From Pseudolabrys sp. (GTDB lineage: Bacteria > Pseudomonadota > Alphaproteobacteria > Rhizobiales > Xanthobacteraceae): 5,656 bases of DNA. The stretch covers positions 1-5,656 of the forward strand of contig JAQSCR010000025.1 of assembly GCA_029945495.1 (NCBI GenBank). The letters run 5' to 3'. The number at the start of each line of letters is the position of its first letter. The stretch's first letter is position 1. Shown here piece by piece: positions 1 to 4,839 of the stretch. A program made the position numbers and the translations under genes. A model generated the notes under the pieces. The model searched no databases, was not told the origin of the DNA, and saw only the letters and a list, made by a program, of their open reading frames with translations.

Positions 1-1175
1 TTAAACTTGCCGACCCCGGCATTGATCCGGGCGACGAGCGATTGCTCCAAGGCCAAGGCCTCTACGGTGGACACCTGACCGTCGGCGTGCAGCAGACCGC
101 GACCCTTGGCGATGGTCTCCTTAAGGTCCCGCAGCGAATATTGCCCGTAGGACTGCCGAATGACCTCGGCGGTGAGTTCATGCAGGGGGACAACCGTCCG
201 GCGCTCGAAGACGTGATCGATGGCACGAGTGAGCGCCTCGCCCGGCGTGATCGTGCGGTCCCAGCGAGGGCGGACGTCCGGACGGAGCGCGCGCAGTTGC
301 GCAAGTTCGCTGTCGCTCACCTGAGCGATCTGTCCTTGGCGCACTTGATCCGGAGTCAGCTCATATTGTTTCTGTTCGCGGTTTTCGCGGACGAGAATGG
401 CGATTTCGTCGCGGGTAAGTTCCCGACCTAGTTCGGCCTCGCGGGTCGCAATGGCCGCGTCGCGTTGCTGCGCGCGCTTGGAGAACCGGGCGAGGAGGTC
501 CGGCGAGACGCCGGCCAGTTCAAAGCCGTGGTCGCGGCGCTCGATGACGTAGCCGAGCCGGTGGGCTTCGCGGGCGAGGGAGTTGCGGTAGACCTCCGTG
601 AGATACTTCGTGCGTTCGAAGATGGCCGAGGGCTCGAGAGCCAGCAGCCGGCCCGGGCTCGAATCACTTTGGGTCACATTGAAAATGAAAGCGTGCGAAT
701 GCAGGTGCGGATCAAGGGCGCGGCTTTCGCCATGCCGGAAGACGGCGGCGGCGATCTTGCCACTGGTGACATAGCGCTTGTTGATGCCCTGGCCGTCCTG
801 ATGGCAGGCGGAGGCTTCGAGTTCCTGGAGAGCCTCGTGGACGGCTTTTTCATGCGCCCGGATCAGGCGCTCGTCGCCGCCGAGGAAGGCTTGGATGGAA
901 ACCGACTTCGGAGCGTTGAACACGGCGTCGTAACCGGCGCGACGGCCATCTTTCATTCGCTCCGTTAGCTGCTCGCCGGTGACGGCGTGGTGATTGCTGG
1001 CCACGCGCGCGAAGGCTTCATCGGCGATGCATTTGGCCTCGCCGAGCCCGACGGCCTGACAGAGTTGGCCGTAGCACTCGCCCTCGACCTTCATGCCCTC
1101 GGCATAGTAGTCGGCCTGGCGGAGGTATTCACCGAGGGCTTTGCTGAAGACCTTGCAGGTGCGGATGGTCAGCAT
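1..1175 (-). CDS. MobF-family conjugative relaxase (TrwC/TraI-like), N-terminal part, runs off the left edge
   Basis: Seen: an open frame of 391 codons from ATG at 1175 to the window edge with no stop. Residues 146-165 read FRHGESRALDPHLHSHAFIF, which matches the metal-binding triad block of TrwC; H148, H159 and H161 would be the three ligands. Other family marks are N-terminal tyrosines Y17, Y23 and Y24 (candidate nucleophiles), FNAPKSVS at 86-93, and RFSKR at 230-234 following a YL..VY.N.LA helix. Known: MobF relaxases nick oriT, stay covalently bound to the 5' end through tyrosine, and carry a C-terminal helicase that unwinds the strand. Such proteins usually exceed 800 residues, so the helicase motifs should lie left of the window. 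Its start is supported by a good ribosome site. Inference: this is the mobilization gene of the element. The relaxase assignment is firm; the substrate oriT is not shown. Confidence 0.95.
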   Translation of the reverse strand, partial: MLTIRTCKVFSKALGEYLRQADYYAEGMKVEGECYGQLCQAVGLGEAKCIADEAFARVASNHHAVTGEQLTERMKDGRRAGYDAVFNAPKSVSIQAFLGGDERLIRAHEKAVHEALQELEASACHQDGQGINKRYVTSGKIAAAVFRHGESRALDPHLHSHAFIFNVTQSDSSPGRLLALEPSAIFERTKYLTEVYRNSLAREAHRLGYVIERRDHGFELAGVSPDLLARFSKRAQQRDAAIATREAELGRELTRDEIAILVRENREQKQYELTPDQVRQGQIAQVSDSELAQLRALRPDVRPRWDRTITPGEALTRAIDHVFERRTVVPLHELTAEVIRQSYGQYSLRDLKETIAKGRGLLHADGQVSTVEALALEQSLVARINAGVGKF

Positions 1176-1180
1176 CCGCC

Positions 1181-1186
1181 ACCTCC
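1181..1186 (-). promoter_or_regulatory. Shine-Dalgarno site of the relaxase gene
   Basis: The minus strand reads GGAGGT, 5 bases before the ATG at 1175. It is the only strong ribosome binding site among the starts visible here and fixes the relaxase start. A transcript with a leader is therefore expected for this gene, unlike several of its neighbours. Confidence 0.7.
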
Positions 1187-1194
1187 GACCATCA

Positions 1195-1397
1195 ACCTCA
1201 ACAAACCAAGATACAAACTGCCAATAAAACCACTTACCCAACTAACACCTAAGCCAAAATAATAATATCCAACCAAAGAACCAAAACCAAGAAACCAAGT
1301 ATCAACCAACCCAATGAACCAATTACTCCAAGAATCAAAAAATGAACCTGACCCACTGACAAAAACCAAAACAAAAGAATAAGTAAGGACACCAACG
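1195..1397. repeat. A/C-skewed non-coding leader with dispersed CCAA motifs
   Basis: Between the divergent relaxase and accessory genes the plus strand is nearly all A and C. By hand count, 1201-1380 holds about 95 A, 51 C, 22 T and 12 G, and its GC content of about 35% is far below the flanking genes. The word CCAA occurs 14 times: 1206, 1221, 1254, 1269, 1273, 1281, 1287, 1295, 1306, 1311, 1319, 1328, 1366 and 1392. That is several times more than this base composition alone would give. On the relaxase strand it reads as TTGG/TTGGTT units. Spacing is irregular, so these are not classical iterons. It may be a protein-binding array, an easily melted part of oriT, or an unstructured 5' leader of the relaxase mRNA. 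No gene is supported in it. Confidence 0.6.
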
Positions 1398-1417
1398 TCT
1401 AAGCGCTTTCGCTTAGA
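1398..1417. repeat. Perfect inverted repeat, 8-bp arms with 4-base loop
   Basis: TCTAAGCG at 1398-1405 and CGCTTAGA at 1410-1417 are exact reverse complements around the loop CTTT. The hairpin sits at the border where the A/C-skewed stretch ends and GC-rich sequence begins. There is no T-run, so it is not a typical terminator. A hairpin beside the relaxase gene is what relaxases and their accessory proteins recognise at oriT, so that is the favoured reading. An operator for either divergent gene is the alternative. Confidence 0.6.
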
Positions 1418-1437
1418 GGTCGCCCGGGGTGCGCCCG

Positions 1438-1466
1438 TTGCGTCACAGGCTGACGCCGGATAGGTT
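1438..1466 (+). promoter_or_regulatory. Putative promoter of the accessory HTH gene, leaderless type
   Basis: TTGCGT at 1438-1443 and TAGGTT at 1461-1466 are separated by 17 bases. The -10 hexamer ends 6 bases before the ATG at 1473, so transcription would start at or very near the start codon. TAGGTT fits the TANNNT form known from leaderless promoters in other bacteria. An alternative reading is that AGGT at 1462-1465 acts as a weak ribosome site. Confidence 0.4.
1440..1456. repeat. Short inverted repeat, 6-bp arms with 5-base loop
   Basis: GCGTCA at 1440-1445 and TGACGC at 1451-1456 are exact reverse complements around CAGGC. It lies in the spacer of the putative promoter of the accessory gene, so a protein bound here could repress that gene. 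It may also be part of oriT, being the second hairpin within 60 bases. Confidence 0.4.
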
Positions 1467-1472
1467 GACCGC

Positions 1473-2138
1473 ATGCAACAAGGTAATCCCACCCCACTTC
1501 CCCCGCCCCCCACTAGCCAGACTGCAGTCGCACCCACGCCGCGCCCGGGCGATAACTCGGCCGTGCCTGCGCGACAACCGGTCCCTCCGGCAGGGCCAAC
1601 TGTGCGGCCACCAGCATTCACCCGGAATGAGCAGTTGAACATACCGGCCCATGCCCGAGATTTGACCGGCGCCTCGCCACCCAGCGGCAAGGAGGCGCCC
1701 TGTGTGGGGACCAACAAGGCTGAGGCGCTCGCCCGGTTGATCGCAGAAGGACGACGACCCCGTTCCCGGCGATTCGCCGAACTGGAACCATACCGTAACG
1801 TGCTGCTGACCGAACGGGGCGCGGGGGCATCTATCCGTCTGATGACGGAATCGCTCGCCAAACTGGGCGTCGACGTATCCGAGGAAACGCTGCGGGTGTG
1901 GTTGCTCAGGCAGAAAATGCCGAAGCGGCGGAAGACGCGGACGAAACCCGTCGCACGATCCGAATCCCCCGCTCCGCCGTCATCTGCTCCCGCCAGCGCG
2001 CCAATTGGGCCGGTGCCCGTTGTTTCAAGGACAAGCCCGAGCCCGTCAGCCGTTCCTGCGGTCACAGCGCCGGTGCCTCCACCGGTCATTCCGTATTGGC
2101 AAAAAAGGGGTCCGCGCATCGCCCGCGATGATTTTTGA
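1473..2138 (+). CDS. Pro-rich basic helix-turn-helix protein, possible oriT-binding mobilization accessory factor
   Basis: Seen: 221 residues in three parts. Residues 1-75 are Pro/Ala-rich and probably disordered. Residues 82-147 form a predicted helical domain, in which 106-146 reads like a HTH (I..M...L..LGVDVSEETLRVWLLRQ). A basic patch follows at 149-158 (MPKRRKTRTK), then a Pro/Ser/Ala-rich tail at 163-206 and a short conserved-looking end (PYWQKRGPRIARDDF). The only other in-frame ATG, at residue 124, would cut the HTH, so ATG 1473 is chosen. Known: IncP TraK and similar small DNA-binding proteins have a comparable 'fixed-length helix, G.S..TI...L, S..T' layout and bind oriT. Inference: it is read away from the relaxase across the candidate oriT, which suits an oriT-binding or autoregulatory accessory protein. 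Homology is not proven; it could be an unrelated regulator. The tails make it probably cytosolic and DNA-associated. Confidence 0.7.
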   Translation: MQQGNPTPLPPPPTSQTAVAPTPRPGDNSAVPARQPVPPAGPTVRPPAFTRNEQLNIPAHARDLTGASPPSGKEAPCVGTNKAEALARLIAEGRRPRSRRFAELEPYRNVLLTERGAGASIRLMTESLAKLGVDVSEETLRVWLLRQKMPKRRKTRTKPVARSESPAPPSSAPASAPIGPVPVVSRTSPSPSAVPAVTAPVPPPVIPYWQKRGPRIARDDF

Positions 2139-2149
2139 CCGGCGGGTCA
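2136..2149. repeat. Small inverted repeat joining two convergent stop codons
   Basis: TGACC at 2136-2140 and GGTCA at 2145-2149 pair around GGCG. The arms contain the TGA stop of the accessory gene on the plus strand and the TGA stop of the AlpA-like gene on the minus strand, leaving 8 bases between the two frames. There is no T-run after the stem on either strand, so a terminator is unlikely, although it is the only structure between the convergent genes. Confidence 0.3.
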
Positions 2150-2371
2150 GTTGAGGCCGTGCATCTCGCCGGATGACACCAGCCGGCGGATTTGCTGGCA
2201 GGGAATCCGCTTGTGCCGGATTCCAGGCACGGGCCGGAGAATCCGGCGGGCCACCAGGCGATAGATAGTGGGCCTACTGACGCCGAGCGCCGTGGCGGAT
2301 TCCTCGACGGAATAGGTCAGGCGTTCGATGGGCGGAGAATCGGGGGCAGGAGAAAGGGTTTGCGATGTCAT
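2147..2371 (-). CDS. Small AlpA/excisionase-type helix-turn-helix protein
   Basis: Seen: 74 residues. Residues 18-66 have the form LTYSVEESATALGVSRPTIY then RLVARRILRPVP, G.RHKRIP and a closing helix. This is the MerR-like HTH_17 fold: helix, turn (LGVS), recognition helix (RPTIYRLV), and a short wing (GIRHKRIP). Known: proteins of this size and shape include excisionases (Xis) and AlpA regulators, which bind at attachment sites or activate integrase and excision genes in integrated elements. Inference: it is the excision or directionality factor, or a regulator, of this element, although it lies about 2.5 kb from the integrase gene. A perfect inverted repeat over its own start codon suggests autoregulation. 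The ATG has no Shine-Dalgarno site. The alternative is a general repressor of the mobilization genes. Confidence 0.85.
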   Translation of the reverse strand: MTSQTLSPAPDSPPIERLTYSVEESATALGVSRPTIYRLVARRILRPVPGIRHKRIPCQQIRRLVSSGEMHGLN

Positions 2372-2389
2372 GGGGCCATTATCGCAAAC
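2358..2389. promoter_or_regulatory. Operator-like inverted repeat over the AlpA-like start codon
   Basis: GTTTGCGAT at 2358-2366 and ATCGCAAAC at 2381-2389 are exact reverse complements separated by 14 bases. Inside lies a second palindrome, ATGG-GG-CCAT at 2370-2379. The outer arm overlaps the putative -10 and the inner arm lies within the first codons, so a dimer bound here would block both transcription start and translation. The likely ligand is the encoded HTH protein itself. Confidence 0.6.
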
Positions 2390-2406
2390 GGGGCTTCAAT
2401 TACGAA
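2378..2406 (-). promoter_or_regulatory. Putative promoter of the AlpA-like gene, leaderless type
   Basis: On the minus strand GATAAT (2383-2378) matches the -10 consensus in five of six bases and ends 6 bases before ATG. A poor -35, TTCGTA (2406-2401), lies 17 bases upstream. Transcription would begin at about the start codon, which fits the lack of a ribosome site. Confidence 0.4.
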
Positions 2407-2478
2407 GCGCGCCCGCTGAACAGAAGGACCGCTGTTTACTCGCCGTCGGCCTGAAACTTGCGACAGATCAAACCGGTA

Positions 2479-3378
2479 TCAGTTGAGCGCGCAGTCTGCC
2501 GGAGGTAGAGGCAAACCAGCAGTATGCTCGATCAAATGGCTGCGGGCAGTGTCAGCGACGGTGAAATCTGAAGTGTAGCCGGGGGCGCGGGTATTGAACC
2601 AGCCGGCGGTTGCGCGGGCGCGAATCTGCCCGCGACTGGCGAGGACATGGTAATGGAGTTGGGCCGGTAGGCCAAGTTCGTCGGCGTGACTCTGGCGCCA
2701 TTCCTCGACCAAGGCCGCAAGCACCTTCTTGGGCCGGGTCTGCCGGCGGAGTTGCGGCAGAACGTCGAGCAGGTGGAATTGGGCAAGATCGCGCCGGGCT
2801 AATTCCGAATGGAGGCAGCGGAGGAACAATGCCCACCAGACGGGCGTGAAGGTAGCAATCCGCTGAATCGGGTGTTCGTGGCTGAGGTGCGCGAAGGGAT
2901 TGGACCGGAGCCAGTGCTGGCGCTGCTCTGCCCAGTAGTCGCGGACAAAACGGCGTTGGGCCGAATTGATCTCGGCTTGGAATTGTTGACGCTTGGTGGC
3001 CACGGCGGTCGAACATTGCTCGTGCCGGGCATATCGCTGGGGGCAATGGCCGGTGCGGGTGATTGATTGATGGTATTCGTGTTCGGCATTTGTCGCGGCG
3101 TCACGGACCGCCCGGTAAGAGTCACCGCCTGCCAGTTCGCAGGCTGACTCGGCTTCGGCTTCCAGGAGAACCGGGAGTTCGGCTTCGCGGATGCTAATGG
3201 TCCGAAAGCGGACGGCGGTGCTTACTTCCGCAACGAAGGCGGCGGCCAGAGTTGGGGGCTTGCGCAGGCAACCGGGACAGCCGACTCGTTCAAATGCCTG
3301 AATCACACACCAGTCGGTGAGTGTTCGGGGCCAAGAGTGAACTGAGCGGCGGGGCATGAAGGTTGAAAAGATAGCCAT
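2479..3378 (-). CDS. Hypothetical protein, 299 aa, with Cys/His clusters; not recognised
   Basis: I do not recognise this family. Seen: 299 residues, with G or C at most third codon positions, as in a real GC-rich gene. The N-terminus has C24 and a CPGC pair (C34, C37). Residues 110-122 read GHCPQRYARHEQC, another possible metal-binding cluster. Residues 125-160 are charged and helical, followed by a Trp-rich hydrophobic stretch (TPVWWALFLRCLH, 178-190) that is too short and polar to claim as a membrane anchor. A basic segment RRQTRPKK follows at 211-218, and the C-terminus is rich in His, Arg and aromatics. An in-frame TGA 12 bases upstream limits the start to ATG 3378 or Met8. No Shine-Dalgarno site or clear promoter is seen at either. 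It lies between the AlpA-like gene and the NTase operon, on the same strand as both. A DNA-handling role is possible but unsupported. Confidence 0.7.
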   Translation of the reverse strand: MAIFSTFMPRRSVHSWPRTLTDWCVIQAFERVGCPGCLRKPPTLAAAFVAEVSTAVRFRTISIREAELPVLLEAEAESACELAGGDSYRAVRDAATNAEHEYHQSITRTGHCPQRYARHEQCSTAVATKRQQFQAEINSAQRRFVRDYWAEQRQHWLRSNPFAHLSHEHPIQRIATFTPVWWALFLRCLHSELARRDLAQFHLLDVLPQLRRQTRPKKVLAALVEEWRQSHADELGLPAQLHYHVLASRGQIRARATAGWFNTRAPGYTSDFTVADTARSHLIEHTAGLPLPPADCALN

Positions 3379-3510
3379 GTGAACGAATCAGGCAAACGCA
3401 GGCTCCAGTCGGGTTGCGTTGCCATGGCCGCGAGGGAACGCTTGTGATTGGCTGGTGAAGGGGCCGGTAAGGGGTTTGTTCGACGCTCACTTGGAGTCGG
3501 CAGACCTCCA

Positions 3511-3529
3511 CGCGCCGGCTCCCGGCGCG
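3511..3529. repeat. GC-rich perfect inverted repeat, 8-bp arms, 3-base loop
   Basis: CGCGCCGG at 3511-3518 and CCGGCGCG at 3522-3529 pair exactly around CTC. It lies in the gap between the NTase stop and the 299-residue gene. With no T-run it is not a standard intrinsic terminator; it could stabilise the 3' end of the operon mRNA or bind a protein. Confidence 0.5.
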
Positions 3530-3568
3530 CTGCCACGGCCCGTCCCGCGTCGGGCGCAGGCGGGCCTA

Positions 3569-3588
3569 GCTGGGGTATCGCCCCCAGC
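3569..3588 (-). terminator. Possible terminator hairpin after the NTase operon
   Basis: GCTGGGG at 3569-3575 and CCCCAGC at 3582-3588 pair exactly around TATCGC. The stem begins 6 bases after the NTase stop codon (3597-3595) in the direction of transcription, the usual place for a terminator. The lack of a U-run after it on the minus strand makes termination uncertain; it may instead be an mRNA-end stabiliser. Confidence 0.35.
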
Positions 3589-3594
3589 CCCCAT

Positions 3595-4287
3595 TCAGCG
3601 CAAGGCCGCGATGGCGCGTAGTTTTTCTCTCAATTTCGGCAGGCGCTGCTGGCTGGCGCGATCCGACGGAATCTGCCCCGACAGGGCTTCGTCAAATTCC
3701 CGCGCGACCGTAAGGGTTTGCATAGCACCGATGATGTAGCGCCGCAATTCCGCGGGAGCCTGGTCCACGTCGGACACGATGCTTTCGCGTCCATCAATGA
3801 CCGTGATGAAATCCTCGAGATCGTGGCTGGCATAATAATCGCCCGCGCCCCGGTCGAGGAAGGCGACATACTTGGTCGCGAGAAATCCGACGGGGGAAAC
3901 CAGCTTCAGACGAGTGTGTGCGAATTCCTGCTCAGTTGCAGTCGCCAGCGCTTCCTTGAACCACGCGGTGTTGAGCCCAAGAGCCGCGCCGTCAGTCGGC
4001 ATGATGTCTACCGTCAGGCCTCCAAGCACCCAGCGGCAGAGCGGTGCGCCGTCGCGAGTGTCGTGGTTGAATCCCAGATTACGAATTCTCGCCTCCAAGT
4101 CGGAATACCGCTCAGCGATCACCACCCCGAGAATAACGTCAACATCGTCGGTCGGTCGGACAGGTGAGAAACCGGGGTCATCCAAGAGCAGGTTGACGAT
4201 CGAACCGCCGACAAAGGCGTAACTGAGCCCTAGCCCGTCGAGCCGGTCGGCCACCGCACGCAGTGCTCCGAGGTTAGGCGACCGCAT
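3595..4287 (-). CDS. Nucleotidyltransferase of the AbiEii/MNT-like superfamily, likely toxin or effector
   Basis: Seen: 230 residues of the Pol-beta-type nucleotidyltransferase fold. GGS at 27-29 is followed by TDDVDV at 46-51, giving the metal-binding pair D48 and D50. The third acidic residue is D94 in GLTVDIMP. Further on, K139 (LATKYVAF) and the HDLEDF block with D156 and D159 match the K...RG..D....D..D region of AbiEii-like enzymes. All expected catalytic residues are present, so it should be active. Known: AbiEii and MenT toxins transfer nucleotides to target molecules such as tRNA acceptor ends and are held in check by a partner gene. Inference: paired by a 14-base overlap with a winged-helix-type protein, it is probably the toxin of a toxin-antitoxin or abortive-infection module. 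It could also be a non-toxic small-molecule nucleotidyltransferase. No Shine-Dalgarno site is seen, so translation probably depends on coupling to the upstream gene. Confidence 0.85.
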   Translation of the reverse strand: MRSPNLGALRAVADRLDGLGLSYAFVGGSIVNLLLDDPGFSPVRPTDDVDVILGVVIAERYSDLEARIRNLGFNHDTRDGAPLCRWVLGGLTVDIMPTDGAALGLNTAWFKEALATATEQEFAHTRLKLVSPVGFLATKYVAFLDRGAGDYYASHDLEDFITVIDGRESIVSDVDQAPAELRRYIIGAMQTLTVAREFDEALSGQIPSDRASQQRLPKLREKLRAIAALR

Positions 4288-4789
4288 GGCTGTTCAGGAG
4301 TTGGCTGATTTCTTTCTCGGCAAATGCGCGTTCGCGTGCCCGCCCGATGCGCAGGGCGTCCACCAGCGCGAGCAACTGGTAGAGTTCCGGATCGCGGCGA
4401 GCGGCGCCGGGGACGCTGGAGTAGAGCGGCTGGACGGAAGCGCCTTGCACCTGGCCCTCAGGATCCGGCCAAACCGGAGGCAGCTGATCTGACTGGAATT
4501 GACCTGACATGGCCGGAGCGGCCCAGGCGGTCGGCATTCCGCGAGAAACGCCTTTGGGGCTGACCGGAAAGGCATAGGGCACACCATGGACGAGAAAATT
4601 GCGGAGGGCTTCGCGTCGCACTTGCTTGGTTTCAGGATCGGCCAAACGCGCCTCCACCAAACGGCGGACGGCGGCATGCACTTCCGAAGCACTCATGCCC
4701 AATGACTGCCCCAGTTCGGCATAGCTGGGGATGCCGTTCCCCAAGGCGAGCTTGAGGGCAACTACGATGTCTTGTGGCTTGGTAAGCAT
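4274..4789 (-). CDS. Winged-helix-type DNA-binding protein, likely antitoxin and autorepressor of the NTase operon
   Basis: Seen: 171 residues. The N-terminal part has a HTH/winged-helix pattern (PSYAELGQSLGMSASEVHAA at 21-40, then VRRLVEARL), like MarR or DeoR-type readers. The rest, about 60-165, is a separate domain: a VHGVPYAFPV segment, a Pro-rich VWPDPEGQV stretch, and a helical end LYQLLALVDALRIGRARERA that may pair with the partner enzyme. The stop overlaps the NTase start by 14 bases, so both come from one mRNA. Known: AbiEi antitoxins also combine an N-terminal winged helix with a C-terminal domain and repress their own promoter. This protein is not clearly AbiEi; its C-terminal domain looks different. 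Inference: it binds the palindrome just upstream and restrains the NTase. The start is ATG 4789, with no Shine-Dalgarno site but a promoter placed for a leaderless message. Confidence 0.85.
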   Translation of the reverse strand: MLTKPQDIVVALKLALGNGIPSYAELGQSLGMSASEVHAAVRRLVEARLADPETKQVRREALRNFLVHGVPYAFPVSPKGVSRGMPTAWAAPAMSGQFQSDQLPPVWPDPEGQVQGASVQPLYSSVPGAARRDPELYQLLALVDALRIGRARERAFAEKEISQLLNSHAVA

Positions 4790-4795
4790 GTAAAT

Positions 4796-4823
4796 ACGCT
4801 ATTCGCGAATAGCGAATGGTCAA
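4796..4823 (-). promoter_or_regulatory. Putative promoter of the HTH-NTase operon, leaderless type
   Basis: On the minus strand TTGACC (4823-4818) is a good -35, followed by a 16-base spacer and TAGCGT (4801-4796), a TANNNT-type -10. The -10 ends 6 bases before ATG 4789, so the transcript would start at about the start codon. The spacer and -10 are covered by the palindrome, giving a direct means of repression. Confidence 0.55.
4797..4817. promoter_or_regulatory. Operator: perfect 18-bp palindrome plus a third half-site
   Basis: CGCTATTCGCGAATAGCG at 4797-4814 is its own reverse complement, with no mismatch and no spacer. Its right half contains GCGAAT (4805-4810), repeated directly at 4812-4817, so three half-sites lie in 21 bases. 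The site begins 8 bases upstream of the winged-helix gene and overlaps its -10. The obvious ligand is that gene's product, alone or in complex with the NTase. Confidence 0.75.
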
Positions 4824-4839
4824 TGCTTTTAAGCGCAGA

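Larger units (their letters stand above)
1201..1464. other. Candidate origin of transfer (oriT) region
   Basis: This is the non-coding gap next to the relaxase gene, where MobF elements commonly carry oriT. It combines a low-GC, strand-skewed segment with two hairpins (1398-1417, 1440-1456). From memory and unverified, GGCTGACGCCG at 1448-1458 also occurs just beyond the nic site of the IncP plasmid RP4, and GTCTA next to the larger hairpin resembles the IncW R388 nic sequence. These partial matches point to different relaxase families, so no nic site can be assigned. The region call rests on position and structure. Confidence 0.4.

Noticed and set aside
42..968. Plus-strand open frames of 129 and 167 codons antisense to the relaxase
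   Set aside because: They are mirror frames of a high-GC gene whose opposite strand carries the complete MobF motif set; the translations show no recognisable domain.
1169..2119. Long minus-strand frame of 316 codons antisense to the accessory gene, ending in a Gly/Phe/Val/Leu/Ser-rich hydrophobic segment
   Set aside because: It is antisense to a better-supported gene. Its hydrophobic end is simply what the G/T-rich complement of the A/C-skewed segment encodes, and it overlaps the relaxase start and ribosome site.
2393..2408. GCTTC/GAAGC inverted repeat upstream of the AlpA-like gene
   Set aside because: A 5-bp stem with a 6-base loop is expected often by chance, and nothing else marks it.
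2147..2487. TCAGTTGAG occurs at both 2147-2155 and 2479-2487, as a possible short direct repeat or attachment core
   Set aside because: Both copies are the last codons plus stop (Leu-Asn-stop) of two genes; nine bases with no further flanking similarity is best taken as coincidence.
3290..3536. Minus-strand frames of 73 and 77 codons spanning the gap upstream of the 299-residue gene
   Set aside because: They overlap that gene out of frame, are Pro/Arg/Ser-rich in the way of chance GC-rich frames, and have no promoter or ribosome site.
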